NCBI GenBank assembly: GCA_934463345.1
Contig: CAKSJL010000092.1
Span: forward strand, 1 to 6,038
Direction: 5' to 3'
Origin: an uncultured Oscillospiraceae bacterium
GTDB taxonomy: Bacteria > Bacillota > Clostridia > Oscillospirales > Ruminococcaceae
Length of the DNA: 6,038 nt
Shown here: in pieces, positions 1-5,760 of the stretch
How the letters are laid out: every line of letters starts with the position of its first letter
Numbering within the stretch: the first letter of the stretch is position 1
The notes under the pieces: model-generated
Seen by the model: only the letters and a program-made list of their open reading frames with translations
The model's database searches: none
What the model was told of the DNA's origin: nothing
Made by a program: the position numbers and the translations under genes

Positions 1-1038
1 GTAAATATGGGAATGGCAGAGCTTGCAGATGCGGCTGTGCTTCTTGTGGGCGATATTGACAGAGGAGGGGTCTTTGCACAGCTTTTAGGAACATTATGGC
101 TATTAGATAAAGCTGAACGAAAGAGGGTAAAAGGGTTTATTGTAAATAAATTCAGGGGTGATATAGGTCTTTTTCGTGATGGTATAAAAATCCTTGAGGA
201 AAAAGGAAAAGTGCCTGTTGCAGGAGTTATACCATACATGAATATTGACATTGATGATGAGGATAGTCTTTCAGAAAAGCTTTTAAATACAAAGGCTTCG
301 AAAATAGATATTGCAGTAATACGTCTGCCTAAATTATCGAATTTTACCGACTTTGATGTGTTTTTACAATATGACGGCGTATCAGTAAGGTATGTATCTG
401 AACCGGATAAACTTGGAAATCCTGACATGATAATTATTCCCGGAACGAAAAGCACAATATCTGACATGCAAAGTATCAGAAACAGCGGAATGGAAGTTGA
501 AATAAGGAATTGTGCTGAAAGCGGAATTCCAGTGTTCGGAATATGTGGCGGATATCAGATAATGGGCAGGAAAATATCTGATCCGTATAATACCGAATGC
601 GGTGGAGAAATAGATGGTATGGGGCTGCTTGATATTGAAACAATATTTGAAAGACAAAAAACGAGAATGCAGGTAAGTGGTCAAATTAAAAATATTGGCG
701 GTATTTTTTCAGAGCTTAGCGGAAAAAGATTTGATGGATATGAAATACATCTCGGAAGAACAGTATGCAGCGGAAAGCCTCTTGCACTGCTTTCATCCGG
801 AAAAACAGACGGTGCCTGGAGTGGCAATATTTACGGAAGCTATGTTCATGGAATCTTTGACAGTAAAGAAATTTCAGAAACAATTATGAAAGTGCTTTTT
901 AAGAATAAGGGACTCAAATTTTCGGGAACGTCTTTTAGCAGAAAGGATTATAAAGAAAAACAGTATGATCTCCTTGCTGAAACCGTAAGAAAAAATATTG
1001 ATATGAAGCTTGTATACAACAGTATGCTTCCTTTATGA
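1..1038 (+). CDS. cobQ: Cobyric acid synthase, 5'-truncated by window edge
   Basis: Glutamine-dependent amidotransferase of corrinoid (vitamin B12) synthesis; the family amidates the b, d, e and g side chains of adenosylcobyrinic acid a,c-diamide in the cytoplasm, using ATP. The frame is open to base 1 and the first visible residues (VNMGMAEL) sit inside a conserved block, so the ATG at 7 is internal and the gene begins upstream. About 345 residues are visible; full-length family members have roughly 480-510, so the N-terminal P-loop part is missing. Numbering from base 1, I see VGDIDRGGVF near 16-25, NKFRGD near 49-54, PGTKSTISDM near 147-156, the class I glutamine amidotransferase nucleophile elbow GICGGYQ with Cys182, GYEIHLGRT near 246-254, and the catalytic His in YVHGIFDS (His283). 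The stop is TGA at 1036-1038. The anaerobic-pathway name is cbiP. No downstream partner gene and no clear terminator follow it before the ppa promoter. Assignment is secure; the full length is unknown. Confidence 0.95.
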   Translation, partial: VNMGMAELADAAVLLVGDIDRGGVFAQLLGTLWLLDKAERKRVKGFIVNKFRGDIGLFRDGIKILEEKGKVPVAGVIPYMNIDIDDEDSLSEKLLNTKASKIDIAVIRLPKLSNFTDFDVFLQYDGVSVRYVSEPDKLGNPDMIIIPGTKSTISDMQSIRNSGMEVEIRNCAESGIPVFGICGGYQIMGRKISDPYNTECGGEIDGMGLLDIETIFERQKTRMQVSGQIKNIGGIFSELSGKRFDGYEIHLGRTVCSGKPLALLSSGKTDGAWSGNIYGSYVHGIFDSKEISETIMKVLFKNKGLKFSGTSFSRKDYKEKQYDLLAETVRKNIDMKLVYNSMLPL

Positions 1039-1147
1039 TGCGGACTGAGAAATTAATTCCTGCTTAACAGTTTGTTTACAAAAAAGTGAAAATAATAAAC
1101 CGTCAAACATTATATTTATATGAATATGCTGAATTTATTAAACTGCA

Positions 1148-1176
1148 TTGACAAAGCGGTAAAAAAAATATATACT
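1148..1176 (+). promoter_or_regulatory. Sigma-A-type promoter for ppa-prs
   Basis: A perfect -35 TTGACA (1148-1153) is followed by a 17-base spacer and a -10 TATACT (1171-1176, one mismatch to TATAAT). Transcription would start near 1183, giving a leader of about 40 bases before the ppa start codon. The rest of the gap after cobQ (1039-1147) is AT-rich, with no gene, strong hairpin or terminator that I can see. Read-through from cobQ is therefore possible, but the ppa unit has its own promoter. Confidence 0.8.
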
Positions 1177-1207
1177 TATTATGTAGAAAATTCGTTATTT
1201 TTGTCTG

Positions 1208-1214
1208 AAAGGGG
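1208..1214 (+). promoter_or_regulatory. Ribosome binding site fixing the TTG start of ppa
   Basis: AAAGGGG lies 8 bases before the TTG at 1223. No in-frame ATG occurs near the N-terminus; the first internal Met is residue 40, past conserved residues. The site therefore supports translation starting at TTG. Confidence 0.75.
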
Positions 1215-1222
1215 TATATAGC

Positions 1223-1753
1223 TTGAATATATGGCACAATATCAGCCCGAAAAGAATCAGTGCAGAGGATTTCGTGGCTGTAATTGAGATTCCAAAGGGA
1301 AGCAAGATCAAGTATGAGCTTGATAAGGAAACAGGTCTTATGAAGCTTGACAGAATTTTGTATACATCAACGCATTATCCGGCAAATTACGGTCTCATTC
1401 CGAGAACATTTGCTGATGACGGTGATCCGCTTGATGTTTTAGTGTTGTGTTCTGAGACACTTTATCCTATGACGCTTGTGAGATGTTATCCTATAGGAGT
1501 TATCAGAATGATTGACAGTGGCAGGCATGATGATAAAATTATTGCAATTCCGTTTGATGATCCTAATTATAATATGTATAAGGATATAGATGAAGTTCCG
1601 AAGCACGTTTTTGATGAGATGATACATTTCTTTAAGGTGTATAAGGAACTGGAAAACAAAACAACAGCTGTTGATGAAATTGAGCATGTTGACAGTGCCA
1701 AGGATATTATTTCTAATGATATCGAGCATTATATAAATAAGTTCTGTAAATAG
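1223..1753 (+). CDS. ppa: Inorganic pyrophosphatase, family I (soluble)
   Basis: Hydrolyses pyrophosphate to two phosphates in the cytoplasm, pulling forward PPi-releasing reactions such as nucleotide, DNA, RNA and aminoacyl-tRNA synthesis. The 176-residue product has the usual family I length. The signature DDGDPLDV (65-72) carries the metal-binding acidic residues. Aligned by eye to the E. coli enzyme as I remember it, the whole active site is present: Glu22, Lys30, Glu32, Arg44, Tyr56, Asp66, Asp68, Asp71, Asp98, Asp103, Lys105, and Tyr140-Lys141 in [10 protein letters not shown]. The start is TTG, giving [12 protein letters not shown], preceded by a good Shine-Dalgarno site; the N-terminus matches the usual clostridial form. 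prs follows after 27 bases with no terminator between, so the two are almost certainly co-transcribed. Nothing is broken or missing. Confidence 0.97.
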   Translation: MNIWHNISPKRISAEDFVAVIEIPKGSKIKYELDKETGLMKLDRILYTSTHYPANYGLIPRTFADDGDPLDVLVLCSETLYPMTLVRCYPIGVIRMIDSGRHDDKIIAIPFDDPNYNMYKDIDEVPKHVFDEMIHFFKVYKELENKTTAVDEIEHVDSAKDIISNDIEHYINKFCK

Positions 1754-1780
1754 AAAAGCGGAAGGAAAAGGTAAAATAAG

Positions 1781-2938
1781 ATGACTGTTAAAGCAAGTGA
1801 AGTTTTATTCAATTCTCAGACAAGCGTTGCTCCTCTTGGATTGATTGCACTTAAAGGTGCACAGGAACTGGGAGACATGATTGATAAATATCTTGTTTCA
1901 TGGGCGCAAAAGGGTGGATACAATGTTGATACGCTTCTTATAAAGAACCAGTGTCCGAGATTTGCATCAGGCGACGGCAAAGGTCTTATCGAATCAACAG
2001 TTCGTGGTAAGGATATTTTCATTCTGGTTGATGTGGGCAATTACAGCTGCACATATAAAATGTTCGGCAGAGAAAATTCAATGTCTCCTGATGATCACTA
2101 CCAGGATCTTAAAAGAATCATTCAGGCTATTTCAGGCAAGGCACACAGAATTAATGTTATTATGCCTATCCTTTATGGCGGACGCCAGCACAAGAGAAGT
2201 TATCGTGAGTCTTTAGACTGTGCTGTTGCTCTTCAGGAGCTTCAGTCAATGGGTGTTTCAAATATTGTAACGTTTGACGCTCATGATCCGAGAGTTCATA
2301 ACGCAATTCCCCTTATGGGCTTTGATAATGTCATACCGTCTTATCAGCTTCTGAAAGCGCTTTTCAAGAATGTTGATGATCTTGTAATAAACAAAGACGA
2401 GTTTATGGTTGTAAGTCCGGATGAGGGTGCGCTTAATAGAAATATGTTCTATGCATCTGTTCTTGGCGTTGATATGGGTATGTTCTATAAAAGACGTGAC
2501 TACTCAAAGATTGTTGACGGAAGAAATCCGATCGTTGCTCATGAGTATCTTGGAAACTCAATGGAAGGCAAGGATGTTTTCGTAGCTGACGATATTATTT
2601 CATCAGGCGAATCTGTTCTCGACATAGCCTATGCGCTGAAGGTGAAAAAGGCCAGAAGATTTTTTGCATACTGCACATACGGTCTGTTTACAAATGGTCT
2701 TGAAAAGTTTGACAAGGCATATGAGGAAGGCTATATTTCGGGAGTATTCGGTACAAATCTGACCTACAGATCACCGGAGCTTTTACAGCGTCCTTGGTTC
2801 CATGAAGTGGATGTTTCAAAGTACATTGCTTATTTCATTGCTTCAATTAATCATGACGTTTCTATAAGTACCGTAATTGATCCACATGAAAAGATAAAAA
2901 TACTGCTTGCAAAGCAGGGACATAATCAGGCAAATTAA
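1781..2938 (+). CDS. prs: Ribose-phosphate pyrophosphokinase (PRPP synthetase), long divergent form
   Basis: Makes 5-phosphoribosyl-1-diphosphate from ribose 5-phosphate and ATP, the precursor for purine, pyrimidine, NAD, His and Trp synthesis. The 385-residue product is longer than the typical bacterial enzyme of about 315. Type I phosphoribosyltransferase-fold motifs appear in the expected order: the ATP-loop equivalent YGGRQHKRSYRES (132-144, classical YARQDRK), FDAHDPRVHNAIP (165-177, classical DLHAGQ), VVSPDEGALNRN (210-221, classical VVSPDHGG), the catalytic KRR (237-239), and the PRPP/ribose-phosphate loop DDIISSGES (270-278, classical DDxxDTAGT). The order and the KRR support true PRPP synthetase activity; the substitutions mark a separate clade. 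Residues about 280-385 form an extended C-terminal part. The ATG is preceded by a GGAAGGAAAAGG purine stretch ending 9 bases upstream. It lies directly behind ppa and probably shares its transcript. A relaxed-specificity phosphoribosyl enzyme is a less likely alternative. Confidence 0.88.
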   Translation: MTVKASEVLFNSQTSVAPLGLIALKGAQELGDMIDKYLVSWAQKGGYNVDTLLIKNQCPRFASGDGKGLIESTVRGKDIFILVDVGNYSCTYKMFGRENSMSPDDHYQDLKRIIQAISGKAHRINVIMPILYGGRQHKRSYRESLDCAVALQELQSMGVSNIVTFDAHDPRVHNAIPLMGFDNVIPSYQLLKALFKNVDDLVINKDEFMVVSPDEGALNRNMFYASVLGVDMGMFYKRRDYSKIVDGRNPIVAHEYLGNSMEGKDVFVADDIISSGESVLDIAYALKVKKARRFFAYCTYGLFTNGLEKFDKAYEEGYISGVFGTNLTYRSPELLQRPWFHEVDVSKYIAYFIASINHDVSISTVIDPHEKIKILLAKQGHNQAN

Positions 2939-2945
2939 TTGATAA

Positions 2946-2981
2946 AAACGGGCGTTCTTTTGTAAGAGAGAACGCCTGTTT
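2946..2981 (+). terminator. Hairpin terminator behind prs, possibly bidirectional
   Basis: A 13-bp stem pairs 2946-2958 with 2969-2981, with a single G-T wobble (2950/2977), around a TGTAAG-type loop. It starts 7 bases after the prs stop. On the + strand the 3' side has only TTT before C, a weak tail. On the - strand the stem is followed by T5, so it could also act as a back-up stop for transcripts arriving from the symporter gene. Confidence 0.75.
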
Positions 2982-3025
2982 CAAGTATCTGCAAGAGTAA
3001 TGCTAATTTTATATAATTAAAAATA

Positions 3026-3054
3026 AAGAGATGCCCTGTAAGAGAGCATCTCTT
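3026..3054 (-). terminator. Hairpin terminator of the symporter gene
   Basis: A perfect 9-bp stem (AAGAGATGC, 3026-3034, with 3046-3054) extends inward by two pairs across one C/A mismatch to a GTAAG loop. Read on the - strand it is followed by TATTTTTAAT, a T-rich tail typical of intrinsic termination. It lies about 30 bases past the symporter stop codon. The + strand side lacks a T run, so orientation favours the minus-strand gene. Confidence 0.75.
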
Positions 3055-3070
3055 GAATTTAAGGTTAGCT

Positions 3071-3095
3071 GTTATAAATAAGTTTTATTTATAAC
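3071..3095. repeat. Perfect AT-rich inverted repeat over the symporter stop codon
   Basis: GTTATAAATAA (3071-3081) is exactly complementary to 3085-3095, leaving a 3-base loop. The right arm includes the TAA stop (3085-3087) and the last codons of the minus-strand symporter gene. The 11-bp stem has only one G-C pair, so it is thermally weak and has no T tail. It may protect the mRNA 3' end or be fortuitous. Confidence 0.5.
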
Positions 3096-4656
3096 ATTCA
3101 AATACTTCTTCAATCTGCTGTTGGTCATTTTTCTTAGTAAACAGGCTTACGACAGGTACTACAATAATTGAAAGTATCATGGCAATTGCTCCGGCATTTA
3201 TAGGAGAAGCAAGGTTCAGGCTGAATGATTTTGCTGCGTGATTTGTAAGCTCCGGGAACCAGCCGAAACCGAACAGGAACATGTGAGCTAAAGTAAGACC
3301 GACACCGAGGATGTAGCTTGTCCATACTGCTGCCTTTGTGATTTTCTTGTTAAAAAGACCATACATGAAAGGACCAAGGAATGCACCGGCAAGTGCTCCC
3401 CATGAGTATGACATAAGAGTTGAAATGGATGCATTTTTATTGAAAGCAATGATAACCGAAATTACCAGGAATACGGCAATCAATACCCTCATAATAATAA
3501 CTTCCTTTTTCTCGTCAGTCTTTTTCATTCTTGGTTTTATAAAGTCGATTGTAAGTGTTGAGCTTGATGTGAGAACAAGCGAGGAAAGTGTTGACATTGA
3601 TGCCGAAAGAACGAGTACTACCACAAGCCCGATAAGAATATCAGGAAGAGCCGTATTCAGAAGAGCCGGAATCATGGAGTCATATTCAGGCTTTCCGTTT
3701 GCAAGTGTTGATATAAGCGTTTTTGAACTGTCATTGCTGTCAAGAGTACAGAAAAGTCTGTCAAATCCACCCAATAAATAAGAGCCGCCTGCAACGACAA
3801 GTGCGAACAGGGTGGAAATAATAGTTCCTTTTTTAATTGCATTTTCATCCTTTATAGCATAGAATTTATGCACCATCTGAGGAAGTCCCCAAGTACCAAG
3901 GGATGTAAGAATTACAACTCCAAACAGGTTTATAGGATCCGGTCCGAAAAGACTGTTCAACTGGTTTGTTTTGTTGTCTATCTCAATTTGACCGAGCTTT
4001 GTTAAAGATTCTGAAAAACCGCCCTGATATTTTATTGCGCAGATAACGACTGCGGCAATACCTATAAGCATTACAATTCCCTGAATGAAATCGTTAATTG
4101 CAGTTGCAGCATAGCCACCCAGAATAACATAAATTGCTGTTATTACTGCCATAGCAATAATTATTATTTTATATGAACTGTCAGAATTTAAATCAAATGC
4201 CATATTGAAGAGCCTTGAGAGACCGTTGTAAACTGATGCAGTATATGGTATAAGAAATACAAAAACTATAATTGCCGAGGCAATTTTAAGTCCTTTTGAA
4301 TCAAATCTTTTCTCAAAAAATTCCGGCATCGTTTTTGCATTCAAATGATTGGACATAATTCTTGTACGTCTGCCGAGGACAATCCATGCAAGTGCACTTC
4401 CGAGTATGGCGTTGCCTATACCTACCCATGCAGCTGAAACGCCATATTCCCAGCCAAATTGACCGGCATATCCAATGAATACAACAGCGGAAAAATATGA
4501 GGTTCCATATGCGAAAGCTGTGAGCCATGAGCCGACATTACGTCCGCCCAAGACAAAATCGTTTACGGATTTTGTTTTTCGGGAGGTGTATACACCTATT
4601 CCCATCATTATCGCTATGTAAATCATTAGCATAGCGAGGGTCATTGCAGTTGTCAT
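3085..4656 (-). CDS. Sodium:solute symporter, SSS/SLC5 family, substrate unknown
   Basis: Integral membrane protein of 523 residues, a normal length for the sodium/solute symporter family (LeuT-type fold, usually 13 membrane helices). Hydrophobic segments run throughout, starting at about 4-22. Family features include DFVLGGRNVGSW (33-44), TSYFSAVVFIG (52-62), LGGYAATAINDFIQG (179-193), GTWGLPQMVHKFYAIK (254-269) and SASMSTLSS (351-359). Ser355-Thr356 match the sodium-site pair of PutP (Ser340/Thr341). The PutP Asp55 position is occupied by Tyr54 in TSYFSA, closer to the PanF-like TYISAS pattern, so proline transport is not supported; pantothenate, another organic anion or an unknown solute remain possible. 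The ATG has AAAGGAG (4673-4667) 10 bases upstream. The gene stands alone, converging on prs and diverging from thyX, with its own promoter and terminator. The N-terminus has no cleavable signal; the C-terminus is short and polar (FTKKNDQQQIEEVFECYK). The family is certain and the substrate is not. Confidence 0.92.
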   Translation of the reverse strand: MTTAMTLAMLMIYIAIMMGIGVYTSRKTKSVNDFVLGGRNVGSWLTAFAYGTSYFSAVVFIGYAGQFGWEYGVSAAWVGIGNAILGSALAWIVLGRRTRIMSNHLNAKTMPEFFEKRFDSKGLKIASAIIVFVFLIPYTASVYNGLSRLFNMAFDLNSDSSYKIIIIAMAVITAIYVILGGYAATAINDFIQGIVMLIGIAAVVICAIKYQGGFSESLTKLGQIEIDNKTNQLNSLFGPDPINLFGVVILTSLGTWGLPQMVHKFYAIKDENAIKKGTIISTLFALVVAGGSYLLGGFDRLFCTLDSNDSSKTLISTLANGKPEYDSMIPALLNTALPDILIGLVVVLVLSASMSTLSSLVLTSSSTLTIDFIKPRMKKTDEKKEVIIMRVLIAVFLVISVIIAFNKNASISTLMSYSWGALAGAFLGPFMYGLFNKKITKAAVWTSYILGVGLTLAHMFLFGFGWFPELTNHAAKSFSLNLASPINAGAIAMILSIIVVPVVSLFTKKNDQQQIEEVFECYK

Positions 4657-4709
4657 TTTAAATTTTCTCCTTTAACGTCATGTAGCTTTAAATCAGTAAA
4701 GCAGTTTTT

Positions 4710-4738
4710 ATTTTAACAGTTTTAAATAAATTTGTCAA
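4710..4738 (-). promoter_or_regulatory. Sigma-A-type promoter of the symporter gene, extended -10
   Basis: On the - strand, a perfect -35 TTGACA (4738-4733), a 17-base spacer, and a -10 TAAAAT (4715-4710) preceded by TGT, which makes an extended -10. Transcription would start near 4703, giving a leader of about 47 bases. The strength of the match suggests high basal activity unless repressed. Confidence 0.82.
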
Positions 4739-4740
4739 GT

Positions 4741-4788
4741 GTAATGTAGCACAATTATTTCGGCGATTTATAGGTAATTTTGCACAAT
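4741..4788. repeat. Imperfect 15-base direct repeat, 33 bases apart; candidate operator
   Basis: GTAATGTAGCACAAT (4741-4755) recurs as GTAATTTTGCACAAT (4774-4788), identical at 13 of 15 positions; GTAAT and GCACAAT are exact. The spacing is about three helical turns, so both copies face the same side of the DNA. The first copy sits 2 bases upstream of the symporter -35. Regulator binding is an inference from position. Confidence 0.45.
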
Positions 4789-4866
4789 AAAATCGTTTAG
4801 TTGTCTCATAGCTATTGCTACAGAATTTGATATTGTGGCTGTGTACAATTTGGGGCAAATTAATAG

Positions 4867-4895
4867 TTGACGTGATAGCGTGAAAATGGTATAAT
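4867..4895 (+). promoter_or_regulatory. Sigma-A-type promoter for thyX-tmk, extended -10
   Basis: -35 TTGACG (4867-4872, one mismatch), a 17-base spacer, and a perfect -10 TATAAT (4890-4895) preceded by TGG as an extended -10. Transcription would start near 4902, leaving about 75 bases before the preferred GTG start of thyX, or about 37 before the upstream ATG at 4939. Confidence 0.83.
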
Positions 4896-4964
4896 TAATT
4901 AGAATAAACTTAGCTGTTGTTACAATGGCAGGGATGTAATGCATCTCATAAATCTTTTTGTTTT

Positions 4965-4973
4965 GGAAGTGAT
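4965..4973 (+). promoter_or_regulatory. Ribosome binding site favouring the GTG start of thyX
   Basis: GGAAGTGAT matches the extended anti-Shine-Dalgarno complement GGAGGTGAT at 8 of 9 bases, and ends 4 bases before GTG 4978. The in-frame ATG at 4939 has only a short AGGG five bases away. The GTG start also gives the family-like N-terminus MNVTLIEHTP. Confidence 0.65.
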
Positions 4974-4977
4974 ACCA

Positions 4978-5760
4978 GTGAATGTCACATTAATTGAACA
5001 TACTCCTCAGCCTGAAAAAATAGTTGCAGCTGCTGCAAAGCTTTGTTACTCTGATTCCAGCTGTGAAAATATAATGGAAGGTCTTGATGATGATAAAACA
5101 AAGGCATTTGTGAAAATGCTGTCAGATATGGGACATGAGAGTCCGATAGAGCATGTCAGTTTTACATTTGGAATTGAGGGCGTTTCAAGATCGCTTCTGG
5201 CACAGATCACAAGACATAGACACGCTTCATTTTCTGTTCAGAGTCAGCGATATGTCAGAAAAAATAATTTTGTTTATGTGACTCCTCCGTCTGTTTTAGA
5301 GGATAGAGAAATATGTGAACTGTATAACAAGGCGATGAATGATTCGTATAAGGCTTATAATGAAATTGCCGATAAACTTTCAGAGAAATATCGTTCAGAG
5401 TACATTTCCCAGGGAATTAATGAAAAGACTGCTGCGTCAAAAGCAGAAAAAAGAGCAATAGAGGATGCACGTTTTGTTCTGCCTAATGCATGTGAGACAA
5501 AAATGGTGGTTACCATGAACGCAAGAAGCCTTTTAAATTTCTTTAAGCTTCGCTGTTGTAACAGGGCACAGTGGGAAATAAGAGAACTTGCGGAAAGAAT
5601 GTTTAAGCTTTGCTATCAGGCTGCACCTGCACTTTTCAGCGCAGCCGGACCGTCATGCTGTCATGGCGCATGCACAGAAGGAAAAATGTCGTGTCAGAGA
5701 GCAGCGGAAGTAAGAAGCAAATATGAACGTATGAAGGCAGAAATAGATGAGCAAAGGTAA
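4978..5760 (+). CDS. thyX: Flavin-dependent thymidylate synthase ThyX
   Basis: Makes dTMP from dUMP using methylenetetrahydrofolate as carbon donor and NAD(P)H via FAD as reductant; cytoplasmic, a homotetramer in the family. From the GTG start the product has 260 residues; an ATG at 4939 would add 13 (MHLINLFVLEVIP) that do not resemble the family, so I prefer GTG. Motifs, in GTG numbering: HESPIEHVSFTF (53-64), the ThyX signature RHRHASFSVQS (RHR-x7-S, 79-89), ARFVLPNACETKM near 164-176, and QWEIRELAERMF near 198-209. Charged Lys/Glu-rich stretches at about 130-160 look helical. The tail has a cysteine cluster, GPSCCHGACTEGKMSC, with Cys227, 228, 232 and 239 and no known catalytic role. The gene follows its own promoter, and its last 14 bases overlap the start of the kinase gene. 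ThyX presence suggests a thyA-lacking or ThyX-dependent organism; thyA cannot be assessed from this window. Confidence 0.95.
   Translation: MNVTLIEHTPQPEKIVAAAAKLCYSDSSCENIMEGLDDDKTKAFVKMLSDMGHESPIEHVSFTFGIEGVSRSLLAQITRHRHASFSVQSQRYVRKNNFVYVTPPSVLEDREICELYNKAMNDSYKAYNEIADKLSEKYRSEYISQGINEKTAASKAEKRAIEDARFVLPNACETKMVVTMNARSLLNFFKLRCCNRAQWEIRELAERMFKLCYQAAPALFSAAGPSCCHGACTEGKMSCQRAAEVRSKYERMKAEIDEQR

Larger units (their letters stand above)
4657..4977. other. Divergent intergenic region, symporter / thyX
   Basis: This 321-base AT-rich stretch holds no gene that I can support. It contains the symporter promoter and ribosome site on the - strand, a direct repeat at 4741-4788, and the thyX promoter with a leader of about 75 bases on the + strand. 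Bases 4789-4866 show nothing recognisable beyond short weak inverted repeats such as ATTGT/ACAAT. No known riboswitch or small RNA pattern was recognised. Confidence 0.7.

Noticed and set aside
382..684. Open frame of 100 codons on the - strand
   Set aside because: It is antisense within the conserved amidotransferase part of cobQ; the + strand motifs explain the sequence.
1038..1067. Nine-codon frame overlapping the cobQ stop (MRTEKLIPA)
   Set aside because: The TGATG overlap resembles operon coupling, but the frame closes after nine codons and nothing recognisable follows. It could be a relic of a lost gene, with no evidence for that.
1105..1147. Possible cobQ terminator hairpin
   Set aside because: Only short A/T inverted repeats such as ATATT/AATAT are present, too weak to call.
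1439..1729. Open frame of 96 codons on the - strand
   Set aside because: It is antisense to ppa, whose full active site accounts for this DNA; the Ile/Asn-rich translation looks like a shadow.
3338..3781. Open frame of 147 codons on the + strand
   Set aside because: It lies wholly antisense inside the symporter gene, has no good ribosome site, and reads as a mirror of membrane codons with no family resemblance.
4925..4939. Four-codon leader frame (MAGM) whose TAA overlaps the ATG at 4939
   Set aside because: There is no ribosome site before it and the downstream ATG is probably not the real start, so regulation by a leader peptide is not supported.
4902..4977. Possible riboswitch in the thyX leader
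   Set aside because: About 75 bases with only 4-5 bp pairings (for example TTACA/TGTAA); no known aptamer features were seen.
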